DNA of 6,083 nucleotides from an uncultured Clostridia bacterium (GCA_947177695.1 CAMWVO010000131.1:1-6083); one strand, 5' to 3'; positions 1 to 5,769 are shown, counted from the first letter of the stretch. A program made the numbers and translations. The notes: generated by a model not told the origin, from the letters alone.

Positions 1-19
1 TCAGCTCGACCAGCTTTAG

Positions 20-38
20 TCGGCGGCTTCGCCGCCGA
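20..38. repeat. GC-rich perfect hairpin
   Basis: An 8-bp perfect stem (20-27 with 31-38, mostly CGGCGGC/GCCGCCG) closes a TTC loop. No T-run follows on either strand, so it is not a classical intrinsic terminator. It may be the end structure of a gene lying to the left of the window, or a copy of a dispersed GC-rich intergenic element. The sequence alone cannot separate these options. Confidence 0.55.
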
Positions 39-47
39 AACGTTTCG
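36..47. promoter_or_regulatory. 12-bp palindrome CGAAACGTTTCG, possible operator
   Basis: The 12 bases are a perfect palindrome centred on CG, and they share two bases with the right arm of the preceding hairpin. A central AAACGTTT is typical of LacI-family operators (PurR-like, for example), so a regulator site is possible. It lies about 50 bp upstream of the -35 of the sigma-factor promoter. That it binds a regulator is inference, and it could simply be part of a repeat element together with the hairpin. Confidence 0.3.
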
Positions 48-98
48 ACAGTTAGTGTGTTAAATCAAAATTTACAGATAAAAGATAGTTTTAAAATG

Positions 99-127
99 TT
101 GCAGTTAGGGAAAATTTTCTGTATAAT
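99..127 (+). promoter_or_regulatory. Sigma-A type promoter of the ECF sigma operon
   Basis: A perfect TATAAT (122-127) lies 17 bp downstream of TTGCAG (99-104), which keeps the conserved TTG of the -35. Transcription would begin near 134, leaving an untranslated leader of about 93 nt before the sigma-factor start. This reads as a housekeeping promoter. I see no convincing ECF-type autoregulatory promoter (AAC-containing -35) upstream of the gene. Confidence 0.7.
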
Positions 128-180
128 AAATTTATAACATTTATGCAACCTTTTCCCCCTCTGCGGTGTATTACTTTCAG

Positions 181-209
181 AGGACGGATTTACGCCAATG
201 CTCCGTCCT
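181..209 (+). other. Leader hairpin just upstream of the sigma-factor RBS
   Basis: AGGACGGA (181-188) and TCCGTCCT (202-209) form a perfect 8-bp stem around a 13-nt loop. The structure ends 4 nt before the GGGAGG ribosome binding site (214-219). It has no following T-run, so it is not a terminator. It could affect translation or stability of the leader, but no known riboswitch is recognised. Confidence 0.45.
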
Positions 210-226
210 TGTCGGGAGGTACGGTT

Positions 227-709
227 ATGGACGTCAGCGAAAAAATACTCTTTGAACAGGCTGTGGAAAATTACTCAGATATGGTGACAGGTCTTTGTCT
301 GCTTCGTCTCGGCAGCAGACAGGACGCCGAGGACTGCTGCCAGAACGTTTTCCTCAAGCTGTTTAAAAACAGCGGGATGCTTTCCCGCGACCCCGAACAT
401 CTGAAAGCGTGGCTTATCAGGGTTGCGGTCAACGAATGTAAAAATTTCCTGCGGTTTCGTTTCCGTCACAGAACCGACCAACTTGACTTTATAGACGCCT
501 GTTACGAGGACAGCCACGAACGTCTGGTCATGGAGCGCGTAATGTCAATGCCGCCCGCTTATCGGGAGGTTCTGTACCTCCACTGCTTCTGCGGGTACGC
601 TCTTACGGAGCTTTCAACGCTGCTTCGGTGCAATGAAAACACCCTGAAAAGCAGGCTCAGACGCGGCAGGGAAATGCTGAAAGACCTGCTTGACGACAGT
701 GACTTTTGA
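227..709 (+). CDS. ECF-family RNA polymerase sigma factor
   Basis: This is a 160-residue sigma-70 family protein of the extracytoplasmic-function type, which directs RNA polymerase to a small regulon, usually in response to envelope stress. Region 2 spans about residues 8-80: the DAEDCCQNVFLKLF stretch (33-46) matches the core-binding helix, and the following HLKAWLIRVAVNECKNFLR matches the -10 binding part. Region 4 spans about 99-156, with a helix-turn-helix near 123-150 ending in the typical TLKSRLRRGREML. The start at 227 is chosen because GGGAGG lies 7 nt upstream; an in-frame ATG at 143 has no ribosome binding site and would add 28 poorly sigma-like residues. It sits 21 bp before a membrane protein that probably holds it inactive. 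Unusually, it contains eight cysteines. The ECF subgroup and the signal are not identifiable here. Confidence 0.92.
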   Translation: MDVSEKILFEQAVENYSDMVTGLCLLRLGSRQDAEDCCQNVFLKLFKNSGMLSRDPEHLKAWLIRVAVNECKNFLRFRFRHRTDQLDFIDACYEDSHERLVMERVMSMPPAYREVLYLHCFCGYALTELSTLLRCNENTLKSRLRRGREMLKDLLDDSDF

Positions 710-730
710 TTTTTAAAAGGAGAAACAGTC

Positions 731-1891
731 ATGAATGATTTGAAAAATATTTTCGGGAAGCTTACAGCTTCAGACGAATTGAAAACCAAGCTTTACGAAA
801 CTGCAAATGAAAATGCTGTGCAGGAAAGGAAAAAGCGTCCCGTGCTGAAAAAAACAGCCGCCGTTTTAGTGTCGGCAGCGGCAGTGCTTGCCGTATCTGT
901 CACAACGGCTGCCGTTGCGGGATTTTTTGATCTTGGTACTGTTATGCGTAATAAGTTCGACGACAACATTTCCGCGGCAAAGCTTGAAGAGGGCTCTTAT
1001 CAGCCGCTGGACGTTTCCGCAGAGAACGACCTGCTGTCGGTAAAGGCTCTGGCGTTTATCGGCGACTACGAGGACTGCTATGCTATTCTGGAAGTACGCT
1101 CAAAACAGTATAACGACGACCTGAAAGGTCTGTTTCTGGGAGTGCTGAATTACGATGAGCTTTGCGAGGATACGGACGATTTTGGATGCACCTCTTACAT
1201 GGGCGAACCTGTAGCCGACGAAAACGGAGAACAGTCCTATATTTTTAAGGTGAAGTGCTATCCTGCCTTTTCGGGTCCCTCCACTGAAAATCAGGTGAAG
1301 CTTTTCTTTGACATAAAATGGGTCGGCTACGAGCGCGGCGCGAAGAAAATGTTTTCGCGCACTCAGACCGATCTGTCGATTGGGTTCGTTCCCGACGGCA
1401 GCGTCATCAGCGAGCCGGTGGAAATAAAGCTTGAAGAGCCGTCCCGCAGCAACGACATGGACTGCACCGTTGAGCGGTTCTCTTCAACCGTTTACGCCAC
1501 AAAGGTGGATATTTCTTACCCCATATACAAAAGTGCCTACGACGATTCAGAGTGGTCTTTATGGGACGACGGAAGAAAACAGGGCAGGAGACTGCTTGCG
1601 ATCCATGAGGGCAGCCTTGAGCTTAACGATGAATACTGTCCCATAAAGCTTCGCGTGGACGGCGAGTATGTACCGCTTTTCAGAGGCAGACACGCATGGT
1701 ATCCAGGAGACGTTTATGTTGACGAAAGCTACGGCGGAGTCGGTCAGCCCTACGGTATATACTGCGTGGAGGGCGAGGACAAATTCTTAGTTGAGCTGCG
1801 GTTTGAGCATATCGACTTTGACGGCGCGGAAAGCGTTGTTCTCGAAATGAAAAACGGACTTGACCCGGTGAGGGAAATTGTGATAAAATAG
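731..1891 (+). CDS. Probable membrane-anchored anti-sigma factor
   Basis: This 386-residue protein is predicted to be single-pass and N-in/C-out. A short basic cytoplasmic part (about 1-41, with ERKKRPVLKK before the membrane) is followed by one hydrophobic segment (about 42-66, Ala/Val rich) and a 320-residue acidic outer domain. The outer domain has seven cysteines (116, 145, 153, 176, 245, 303, 345). A strong AAAAGGAG ribosome binding site ends 8 nt before the ATG. The gene starts 21 bp after the ECF sigma gene, so the two are almost certainly co-transcribed. That position plus the topology is the basis for the anti-sigma call: the cytoplasmic part would bind the sigma factor and the outer domain would sense a signal. 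It resembles the Bacillota class of DUF4179-like proteins often found beside ECF genes, but I cannot assign a named domain with certainty. No zinc-binding anti-sigma motif (HxxxCxxC) is visible. Confidence 0.72.
   Translation: MNDLKNIFGKLTASDELKTKLYETANENAVQERKKRPVLKKTAAVLVSAAAVLAVSVTTAAVAGFFDLGTVMRNKFDDNISAAKLEEGSYQPLDVSAENDLLSVKALAFIGDYEDCYAILEVRSKQYNDDLKGLFLGVLNYDELCEDTDDFGCTSYMGEPVADENGEQSYIFKVKCYPAFSGPSTENQVKLFFDIKWVGYERGAKKMFSRTQTDLSIGFVPDGSVISEPVEIKLEEPSRSNDMDCTVERFSSTVYATKVDISYPIYKSAYDDSEWSLWDDGRKQGRRLLAIHEGSLELNDEYCPIKLRVDGEYVPLFRGRHAWYPGDVYVDESYGGVGQPYGIYCVEGEDKFLVELRFEHIDFDGAESVVLEMKNGLDPVREIVIK
1860..1889 (+). promoter_or_regulatory. Candidate extended -10 promoter for the deacetylase
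   Basis: TTGACC (1860-1865) is 5/6 to the -35 consensus and lies 18 bp before TAAAAT (1884-1889), 5/6 to the -10 consensus. TG at 1881-1882 is correctly placed for an extended -10. The whole promoter lies within the last codons and stop of the anti-sigma gene. Transcription would start near 1896, giving a leader of about 49 nt before the deacetylase. Confidence 0.5.
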
Positions 1892-1899
1892 AAGAAAAA

Positions 1900-1919
1900 C
1901 GGCACGGAGACCCGTACCG
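1900..1919 (+). other. Hairpin between anti-sigma and deacetylase genes
   Basis: Arms 1900-1907 and 1912-1919 pair over 8 positions with one C/A mismatch around an AGAC loop. There is no T-run after it, so it is not an intrinsic terminator. If the promoter at 1860-1889 is used, this hairpin lies close to the 5' end of the transcript, where such structures often protect mRNA. In a read-through transcript it could instead be a processing or stability element. Confidence 0.4.
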
Positions 1920-1944
1920 CAAAATGTGAAAGGGAGCATCTTCT

Positions 1945-2571
1945 ATGAACACAAAAAAACTCGCCGCCCTTACGTTCGACGACGGACCCAACACCGTCAC
2001 CACTCCGCAAGTCCTTGACGTGCTTGAAAAGCACGGTATCCCCGCAAGCTTTTTCGTGGTCGGAAACAATATTACCCCCGAAAGCGCAGAGGTAATGCGC
2101 CGCGCTGTAAAGCTTGGCTGCGAGATCGAGAACCATTCCCGCACCCATTCGGACATGGCAAAAATGTCCGCAGAGGAAATGCTGGCGGAAATAAACTTCA
2201 CCTCCAACGCGGTGGAAAACGCCGTGGGCAGACGTCCGAAGTTTTTCCGTCCGCCCTACATATCCTATAATCAGCTTATGTTCGACACCATTGAACCCAC
2301 CTTTATCTGCGGCGTTGGCGCGGACGACTGGAACGACGAGGTGTCCGCAGATGAACGCTTCAGCAAGATAATGGAGCAGGTAAGCGACGGAACGGTCATA
2401 CTCCTCCACGACATGACTGGAAATTTCCGCACGGTCGAGGCGATTGGCAGGATAATCCCCGCAATGATGTCCGAGGGCTACGAGTTCGTCACCGTATCGG
2501 AGCTTTTCGCACGGAAAAATATCGTACCGAGAAAAACTTCTATTTACACCAACGTTTTTCAGGAATGGTGA
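1945..2571 (+). CDS. CE4-family polysaccharide deacetylase / acetylxylan esterase-like
   Basis: This 208-residue NodB-fold enzyme uses a divalent metal to remove acetyl groups from a polysaccharide. All CE4 motifs are present: TFDDGP (10-15; D12 predicted catalytic base, D13 metal ligand), HSRTH (64-68; H64 and H68 metal ligands), FRPPY (101-105), DDW (127-129) and ILLHD (152-156; H155). From memory it resembles the clostridial CE4 acetylxylan esterase domain (for example the C. thermocellum enzyme), including the run FFRPP, the DDW region and EGYEFVTVSELF. Peptidoglycan or chitooligosaccharide deacetylase is the alternative. The protein consists of the catalytic domain only, without signal peptide, membrane anchor or binding module. 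The reading frame is closed by TGA at 1927, so no upstream extension could add a signal. AAAGGGAG ends 8 nt before the ATG. It follows the anti-sigma gene by 53 bp and overlaps the convergent peptidase gene by 13 bp. Confidence 0.9.
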   Translation: MNTKKLAALTFDDGPNTVTTPQVLDVLEKHGIPASFFVVGNNITPESAEVMRRAVKLGCEIENHSRTHSDMAKMSAEEMLAEINFTSNAVENAVGRRPKFFRPPYISYNQLMFDTIEPTFICGVGADDWNDEVSADERFSKIMEQVSDGTVILLHDMTGNFRTVEAIGRIIPAMMSEGYEFVTVSELFARKNIVPRKTSIYTNVFQEW

Positions 2572-3179
2572 TCGTCATCGGAAATACCGACGATACCGCC
2601 CGTAAAGCCGAAGTGCCTGTAAAGCTCGGCGCAGGAGGCTGTACCTTTCCCGCCCCATGAAGAAAAAGTCAATATCCCGCTTTCGGAAATACCCGTAACG
2701 GTAATGTAGTGCCAGCTCATTTTACCTTCGCAGGTTCTTCCCGAAGCGGGGTATTTTATTTTGTAGGGAAGTCCGCTAAAGCTTGCCCCTACTCGTACTA
2801 TCACGGGAACGCCGTTTTCTATTGATTTTGAGATATAGTCCGCAAGCTTTTTGCCGTCTGCGCTCAGAAATTTTAACGCGGGATAATACGAAAATTTCCG
2901 TCCGCTTTTTTCGGTAAGTATTTTCGAGAGCCGCCGCGGGAATATTCCCAGCAGATTTCGGGTATCCTTGTAGAACACGCCGTCCCGAAGCTTTTCAATA
3001 TAGGAAGCATACTCGGAAAAAGAGAACTCCCCGCCGCCTTTTCCCGAAAGCCAGAACAGCGTATCGCAGGCTGCGATCATTCCGCAGCCGCTTTTTGACG
3101 CGGCTTTGCCGAAATTCTTCTGATCTCCCCCGTACATAAAGCCGCCCTTTGTTTTTATTTTCAAATAGTCAAGTTCCAA
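2559..3179 (-). CDS. Probable papain-fold (C39-like) cysteine peptidase, TTG start
   Basis: This 206-residue protein has the signature layout of clan CA cysteine peptidases. There is an N-terminal SGCGMIAACD (31-39) with candidate nucleophile C32 at a helix start, a late SWHYITVTGI (156-164) with candidate H157, and FSSWGG (172-177) that resembles the NSWG of papain-like enzymes. The third catalytic residue would be serine rather than Asn/Asp, so activity is uncertain. No signal peptide or membrane segment is seen, which suggests a cytoplasmic location. The start is chosen at TTG (3179-3177) because GGGAGGG lies 6 nt upstream. ATG at 3200 has no ribosome binding site, and ATG at 3278 lies upstream of the promoter at 3251-3223. 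The gene is divergent from spoIIE and convergent with the deacetylase. Its substrate is unknown. A C39-like fold without proteolytic activity, or a transglutaminase-like enzyme, remains possible. Confidence 0.68.
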   Translation of the reverse strand: MELDYLKIKTKGGFMYGGDQKNFGKAASKSGCGMIAACDTLFWLSGKGGGEFSFSEYASYIEKLRDGVFYKDTRNLLGIFPRRLSKILTEKSGRKFSYYPALKFLSADGKKLADYISKSIENGVPVIVRVGASFSGLPYKIKYPASGRTCEGKMSWHYITVTGISESGILTFSSWGGKGTASCAELYRHFGFTGGIVGISDDDHHS

Positions 3180-3185
3180 AGCTAT

Positions 3186-3192
3186 CCCTCCC
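3186..3192 (-). promoter_or_regulatory. Ribosome binding site that sets the TTG start
   Basis: On the minus strand GGGAGGG sits 6 nt before the TTG codon at 3179. It is the only good Shine-Dalgarno match downstream of the promoter and before the conserved part of the protein. It falls inside the coding part of the longer ATG(3200) alternative, which argues against that start. Confidence 0.6.
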
Positions 3193-3222
3193 GCCGGCAT
3201 CAAACTATAATTAGCGATTAAT

Positions 3223-3251
3223 ATTATACCACATTTTCTTTCCGTGTTCAA
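3223..3251 (-). promoter_or_regulatory. Sigma-A type promoter of the peptidase gene
   Basis: On the minus strand TTGAAC (3251-3246) is separated by exactly 17 bp from a perfect TATAAT (3228-3223). Transcription would begin near 3216, leaving a leader of about 37 nt before the TTG start. The -35 lies inside a small inverted repeat (3244-3248 with 3250-3254, GTGTT/AACAC). It is about 20 bp from the -35 of the divergent spoIIE promoter. Confidence 0.72.
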
Positions 3252-3270
3252 CACTATTTGTATCCCTAAA

Positions 3271-3279
3271 TATGACAAA
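3271..3279 (-). promoter_or_regulatory. Candidate Spo0A box at the spoIIE promoter
   Basis: On the minus strand the sequence reads TTTGTCATA, one mismatch from the 0A-box consensus TTTGTCRAA. It coincides with the -35-like hexamer of the spoIIE promoter, the location expected for activation by phosphorylated Spo0A. A single 9-mer match is weak by itself; the position is what makes it credible. Confidence 0.5.
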
Positions 3280-3304
3280 TATATTTATGCGGACGTGCTA
3301 CAAT
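3272..3304 (+). promoter_or_regulatory. spoIIE promoter with 21-bp spacer (Spo0A-activated type)
   Basis: TACAAT (3299-3304) is preceded by TG at 3296-3297, giving an extended -10. The only good -35 match is ATGACA (3272-3277, 5/6), at a spacing of 21 bp instead of 17. In B. subtilis the Spo0A-activated spoIIE and spoIIG promoters are known for near-consensus elements spaced 21-22 bp apart, which makes them dependent on Spo0A. Transcription would start near 3311, about 29 nt before the spoIIE ATG. Confidence 0.6.
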
Positions 3305-3339
3305 TATTTCCATAAAAATCGGAAGGAATGTGACGGCAA

Positions 3340-5643
3340 ATGAAGTTAAAGGAAAAAAAGTCCTCGGCGGAAACGGGACGCGCGGCGGAAAGCGGGCGCG
3401 GCGCGGGAATGACTGTAGGTCCCGCTTCCGCGCTGTTTTTATCGGCGTTTTTCGGCTTCCTCGCGGCGGGAGCAAAGCTGGGCGGAAACGGCGCTCCGCT
3501 GTGCACGGCAATGTCCGCGGCGCTGCCGGCATTCAGCGGCTTTGCGGCTTTTGCTGGTTCAATCGCTTCGTTCTTTCTGGACGGCTCTTTCTCCTCAAGA
3601 GTGACCGAGCTGATCGCAATGCCCGCGATAATTTTCGCAAGAGCGATGCTGACCTCGGTTTTTGGCAGGAGGCTTACCCCAAAGGCTGCCTGCGGACTTG
3701 CGGGAGCGGGATACATAATATGCGGTCTTATCGCAGCTATGGCATATAAGATAACGACTGCTCTGATACTGGCGATAATTTTCCGCGGACTTATCTGCGG
3801 CACGGCGGCGTACTTTTCGGCAAAGTTTTTTGCCGCGGCAGAGGACGGCTCTGTCGCTTCGGTAAAGTCGAGGCTTTCCCTTGCGGTGGTGTACGCGCTT
3901 GTGCTGTGTATGCTCTGCGGCATAAGCATAGGAGCGTTCAACGCGGGCAGAGCGGCGGGTGCATTTGTCATTTTAGCGGCGGCGTTTCGGTACGGCAGCG
4001 CGGGAGGAGCCTCCGCGGGCGCGCTGTCGGCGTTCGCGTTCGGCATGACGTCTCCGTCAATGGCTTCCACGGCGGTGATAGCAGTCTGTTCGGGGACGGT
4101 TTCGGGCTTTTTTTCAAAGAAAAACAAGCTTTCAGCGGCGGCGGCTTTTATCGGCGCGGCGTTTGCGGGAGCGCTTATTTACGGTATGCCCTCCGATGCG
4201 GCTAAGCTTATGGCGGATATTACCGCTGCCTCGGCGGCGTTTTATATTATCCCCGAAAAGCTGTACAGCCGACCCTTCGGCAGGACAGCCGCTCCCGTTT
4301 CGGCAGCTGCTGTAAATTCCTCGGACAGCCTTAAATTCGCGGCTTCCGCCGTTGCTGACGTGCGTGAAAGCTTTGCCAAAGCTGCGGAGGTTCTGGAAAA
4401 AGGCGATACCGAAAATGATATTTCTGCGGCAGTCTGCGAAAAGGTCTGTATTTCATGCAGGAACGGCGCGTTCTGCGGCGACAGCACCGAGCACCGAAGA
4501 GAGGCATTTTTCCGCCCTGCGGAGGGCATACTTAAAAGGAAAGGCTTTATCGGCGGAAAAGACTTTTCCGATGCGCTTGACCACTGTCCAAAAAAGGAAG
4601 CTCTTGCCGTGACATTCAACGAGATGTACAGGCTTTCTCAAATGGAAAAGCGTTCCGGCAGCGAAAATGGCAGCATGAGGGAGCTTGCTCTCGAGCATCT
4701 GACGGAAACGGAGGATATGCTCAATTATCTGGGCAGCGGCGCGGAGACGTTTTTGTCCTGCGACGAAAATCTTTCGGAGCATATTTTGTCGGTACTGAAA
4801 CGGTGCGGCGCGAAAAAGCCCTCTGCGGCGGCTCTTTTCGACAAGGAGGGCAGGCTCTATATAGAATGCTTTTACCGCGGAGTTCTTTCGGAGCGGACTG
4901 ATACCCTTGCCGAAAGGCTCTGCGAGATCACCGACAGGGAGCTTGACAAGCCCTCATCCGTAACGCTGGACGGCGTTACACATCTTCGCTTTCACGAGCT
5001 TCCCGTCTACGAGGCGGAGATAGGCAGGGCGTGCATAAGCGGCAGAGAACAGGTCAGCGGCGACTCGGACGCGGTTTTCCGCGACGGTCTGGGAAACCTG
5101 TGCGTGCTTCTTTCCGACGGCATGGGCAGCGGCGTCAGAGCGGCTGTGGAAAGCCGCATGACGGTGTCGGTAATGACAAGACTTCTCCGCGCTGGAATAG
5201 GCTCGTCAGCCGCAGTAAGAATGCTGAACGGTCTGCTGATAACCAAGTCTCCCGAGGAAATATTCGCCACGATAGACCTTTTGAAGATAAACCTTTTCAC
5301 GGGAAAAGCCGAGCTGGTAAAGCTTGGTGCGGCGCAGACCTTTCTGAAAACCAACGGTACCGTAAAGACCGTCGAGAGCCGCACCACACCCGTGGGGATA
5401 GTCGGCAGCTGCGAGATAGACAAGCGGACGGCACAGCTTTCCGACGGAGACCAAATCGTGATGATAACCGACGGGATATGCGAGGAGTGCTTTCCGAGAG
5501 TGCGTGAGCTTATGCTCAGCATGGGAGTTACCGCTCAGGACTGCGCCGAGAGAATTGTCGCCGAAGCAGAAAGAAATAAAGAGGAAAATTTGTCCAGACA
5601 GGACGACAAGACGGTTTATGTTGTTAAAATTCACAAAATTTAA
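3340..5643 (+). CDS. spoIIE: Stage II sporulation protein E (membrane PP2C phosphatase)
   Basis: SpoIIE dephosphorylates the anti-anti-sigma factor SpoIIAA at the forespore, which frees sigma-F. The 767-residue protein shows the family layout. An Ala-rich multi-pass membrane domain spans about 28-305, with roughly ten hydrophobic segments. A central region (about 320-570) carries a cysteine cluster C-x3-C-x2-C-x5-C (366, 370, 373, 379) and a further C416. A C-terminal PP2C domain spans about 570-767. PP2C metal-site motifs are GDSDAVF (574-580), SDGMGSG (592-598, D593), ITDG (709-712, D711) and DDKTV (755-759). Length is slightly below the 827 residues of B. subtilis SpoIIE. The start at 3340 is the only ATG after an in-frame TGA at 3331. 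The AAGGA ribosome binding site lies 12 nt upstream, a rather long spacing. It appears monocistronic, with its own Spo0A-type promoter, and is divergent from the peptidase gene. Confidence 0.95.
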   Translation: MKLKEKKSSAETGRAAESGRGAGMTVGPASALFLSAFFGFLAAGAKLGGNGAPLCTAMSAALPAFSGFAAFAGSIASFFLDGSFSSRVTELIAMPAIIFARAMLTSVFGRRLTPKAACGLAGAGYIICGLIAAMAYKITTALILAIIFRGLICGTAAYFSAKFFAAAEDGSVASVKSRLSLAVVYALVLCMLCGISIGAFNAGRAAGAFVILAAAFRYGSAGGASAGALSAFAFGMTSPSMASTAVIAVCSGTVSGFFSKKNKLSAAAAFIGAAFAGALIYGMPSDAAKLMADITAASAAFYIIPEKLYSRPFGRTAAPVSAAAVNSSDSLKFAASAVADVRESFAKAAEVLEKGDTENDISAAVCEKVCISCRNGAFCGDSTEHRREAFFRPAEGILKRKGFIGGKDFSDALDHCPKKEALAVTFNEMYRLSQMEKRSGSENGSMRELALEHLTETEDMLNYLGSGAETFLSCDENLSEHILSVLKRCGAKKPSAAALFDKEGRLYIECFYRGVLSERTDTLAERLCEITDRELDKPSSVTLDGVTHLRFHELPVYEAEIGRACISGREQVSGDSDAVFRDGLGNLCVLLSDGMGSGVRAAVESRMTVSVMTRLLRAGIGSSAAVRMLNGLLITKSPEEIFATIDLLKINLFTGKAELVKLGAAQTFLKTNGTVKTVESRTTPVGIVGSCEIDKRTAQLSDGDQIVMITDGICEECFPRVRELMLSMGVTAQDCAERIVAEAERNKEENLSRQDDKTVYVVKIHKI

Positions 5644-5769
5644 CCTATAGAAAGCAAGTAAGTGTTGTTGGTTTTATACATTTTTTATGTAAAAAATTTA
5701 CAAATATTGAAAATGATTGCAGAATTGAAAGTTATTTCCAGGAAAATCTCCTAAATTTGTGTGCAAAGT

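Noticed and set aside
2..19. Possible C-terminal tail (QLDQL, stop) of a gene to the left
   Set aside because: Only five codons are visible, so it cannot be told from chance, although a hairpin directly after the TAG would fit a gene end.
44..50. Core Spo0A box (TGTCGAA on the minus strand) controlling the sigma operon
   Set aside because: A match to a degenerate 7-mer is expected by chance a few times in a window this size, and it is about 50 bp from the promoter with no supporting geometry.
143..226. N-terminal extension of the sigma factor from an in-frame ATG at 143
   Set aside because: No ribosome binding site precedes it, the added residues do not look like a sigma factor, and a strong GGGAGG precedes the ATG at 227.
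1750..2409. Minus-strand open frames across the deacetylase gene
   Set aside because: They are antisense to a gene with intact CE4 motifs and show no recognisable protein features.
3330..3749. GTG-initiated open frame overlapping the spoIIE start
   Set aside because: It is rich in Arg/Gly, typical of an out-of-frame reading, and its start is only 2 nt from the ribosome binding site that serves spoIIE.
3285..4127. Long minus-strand open frame opposite the start of spoIIE
   Set aside because: It lies antisense to the Ala-rich membrane domain of SpoIIE, whose GC-rich codons suppress stops on the other strand; its composition is low complexity and no domain is recognisable.
5672..5700. AT-only stem-loop after spoIIE as an intrinsic terminator
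   Set aside because: The stem TACAT/ATGTA is only five A/T-rich pairs and is followed by A residues rather than a T-run, so it should not terminate efficiently.
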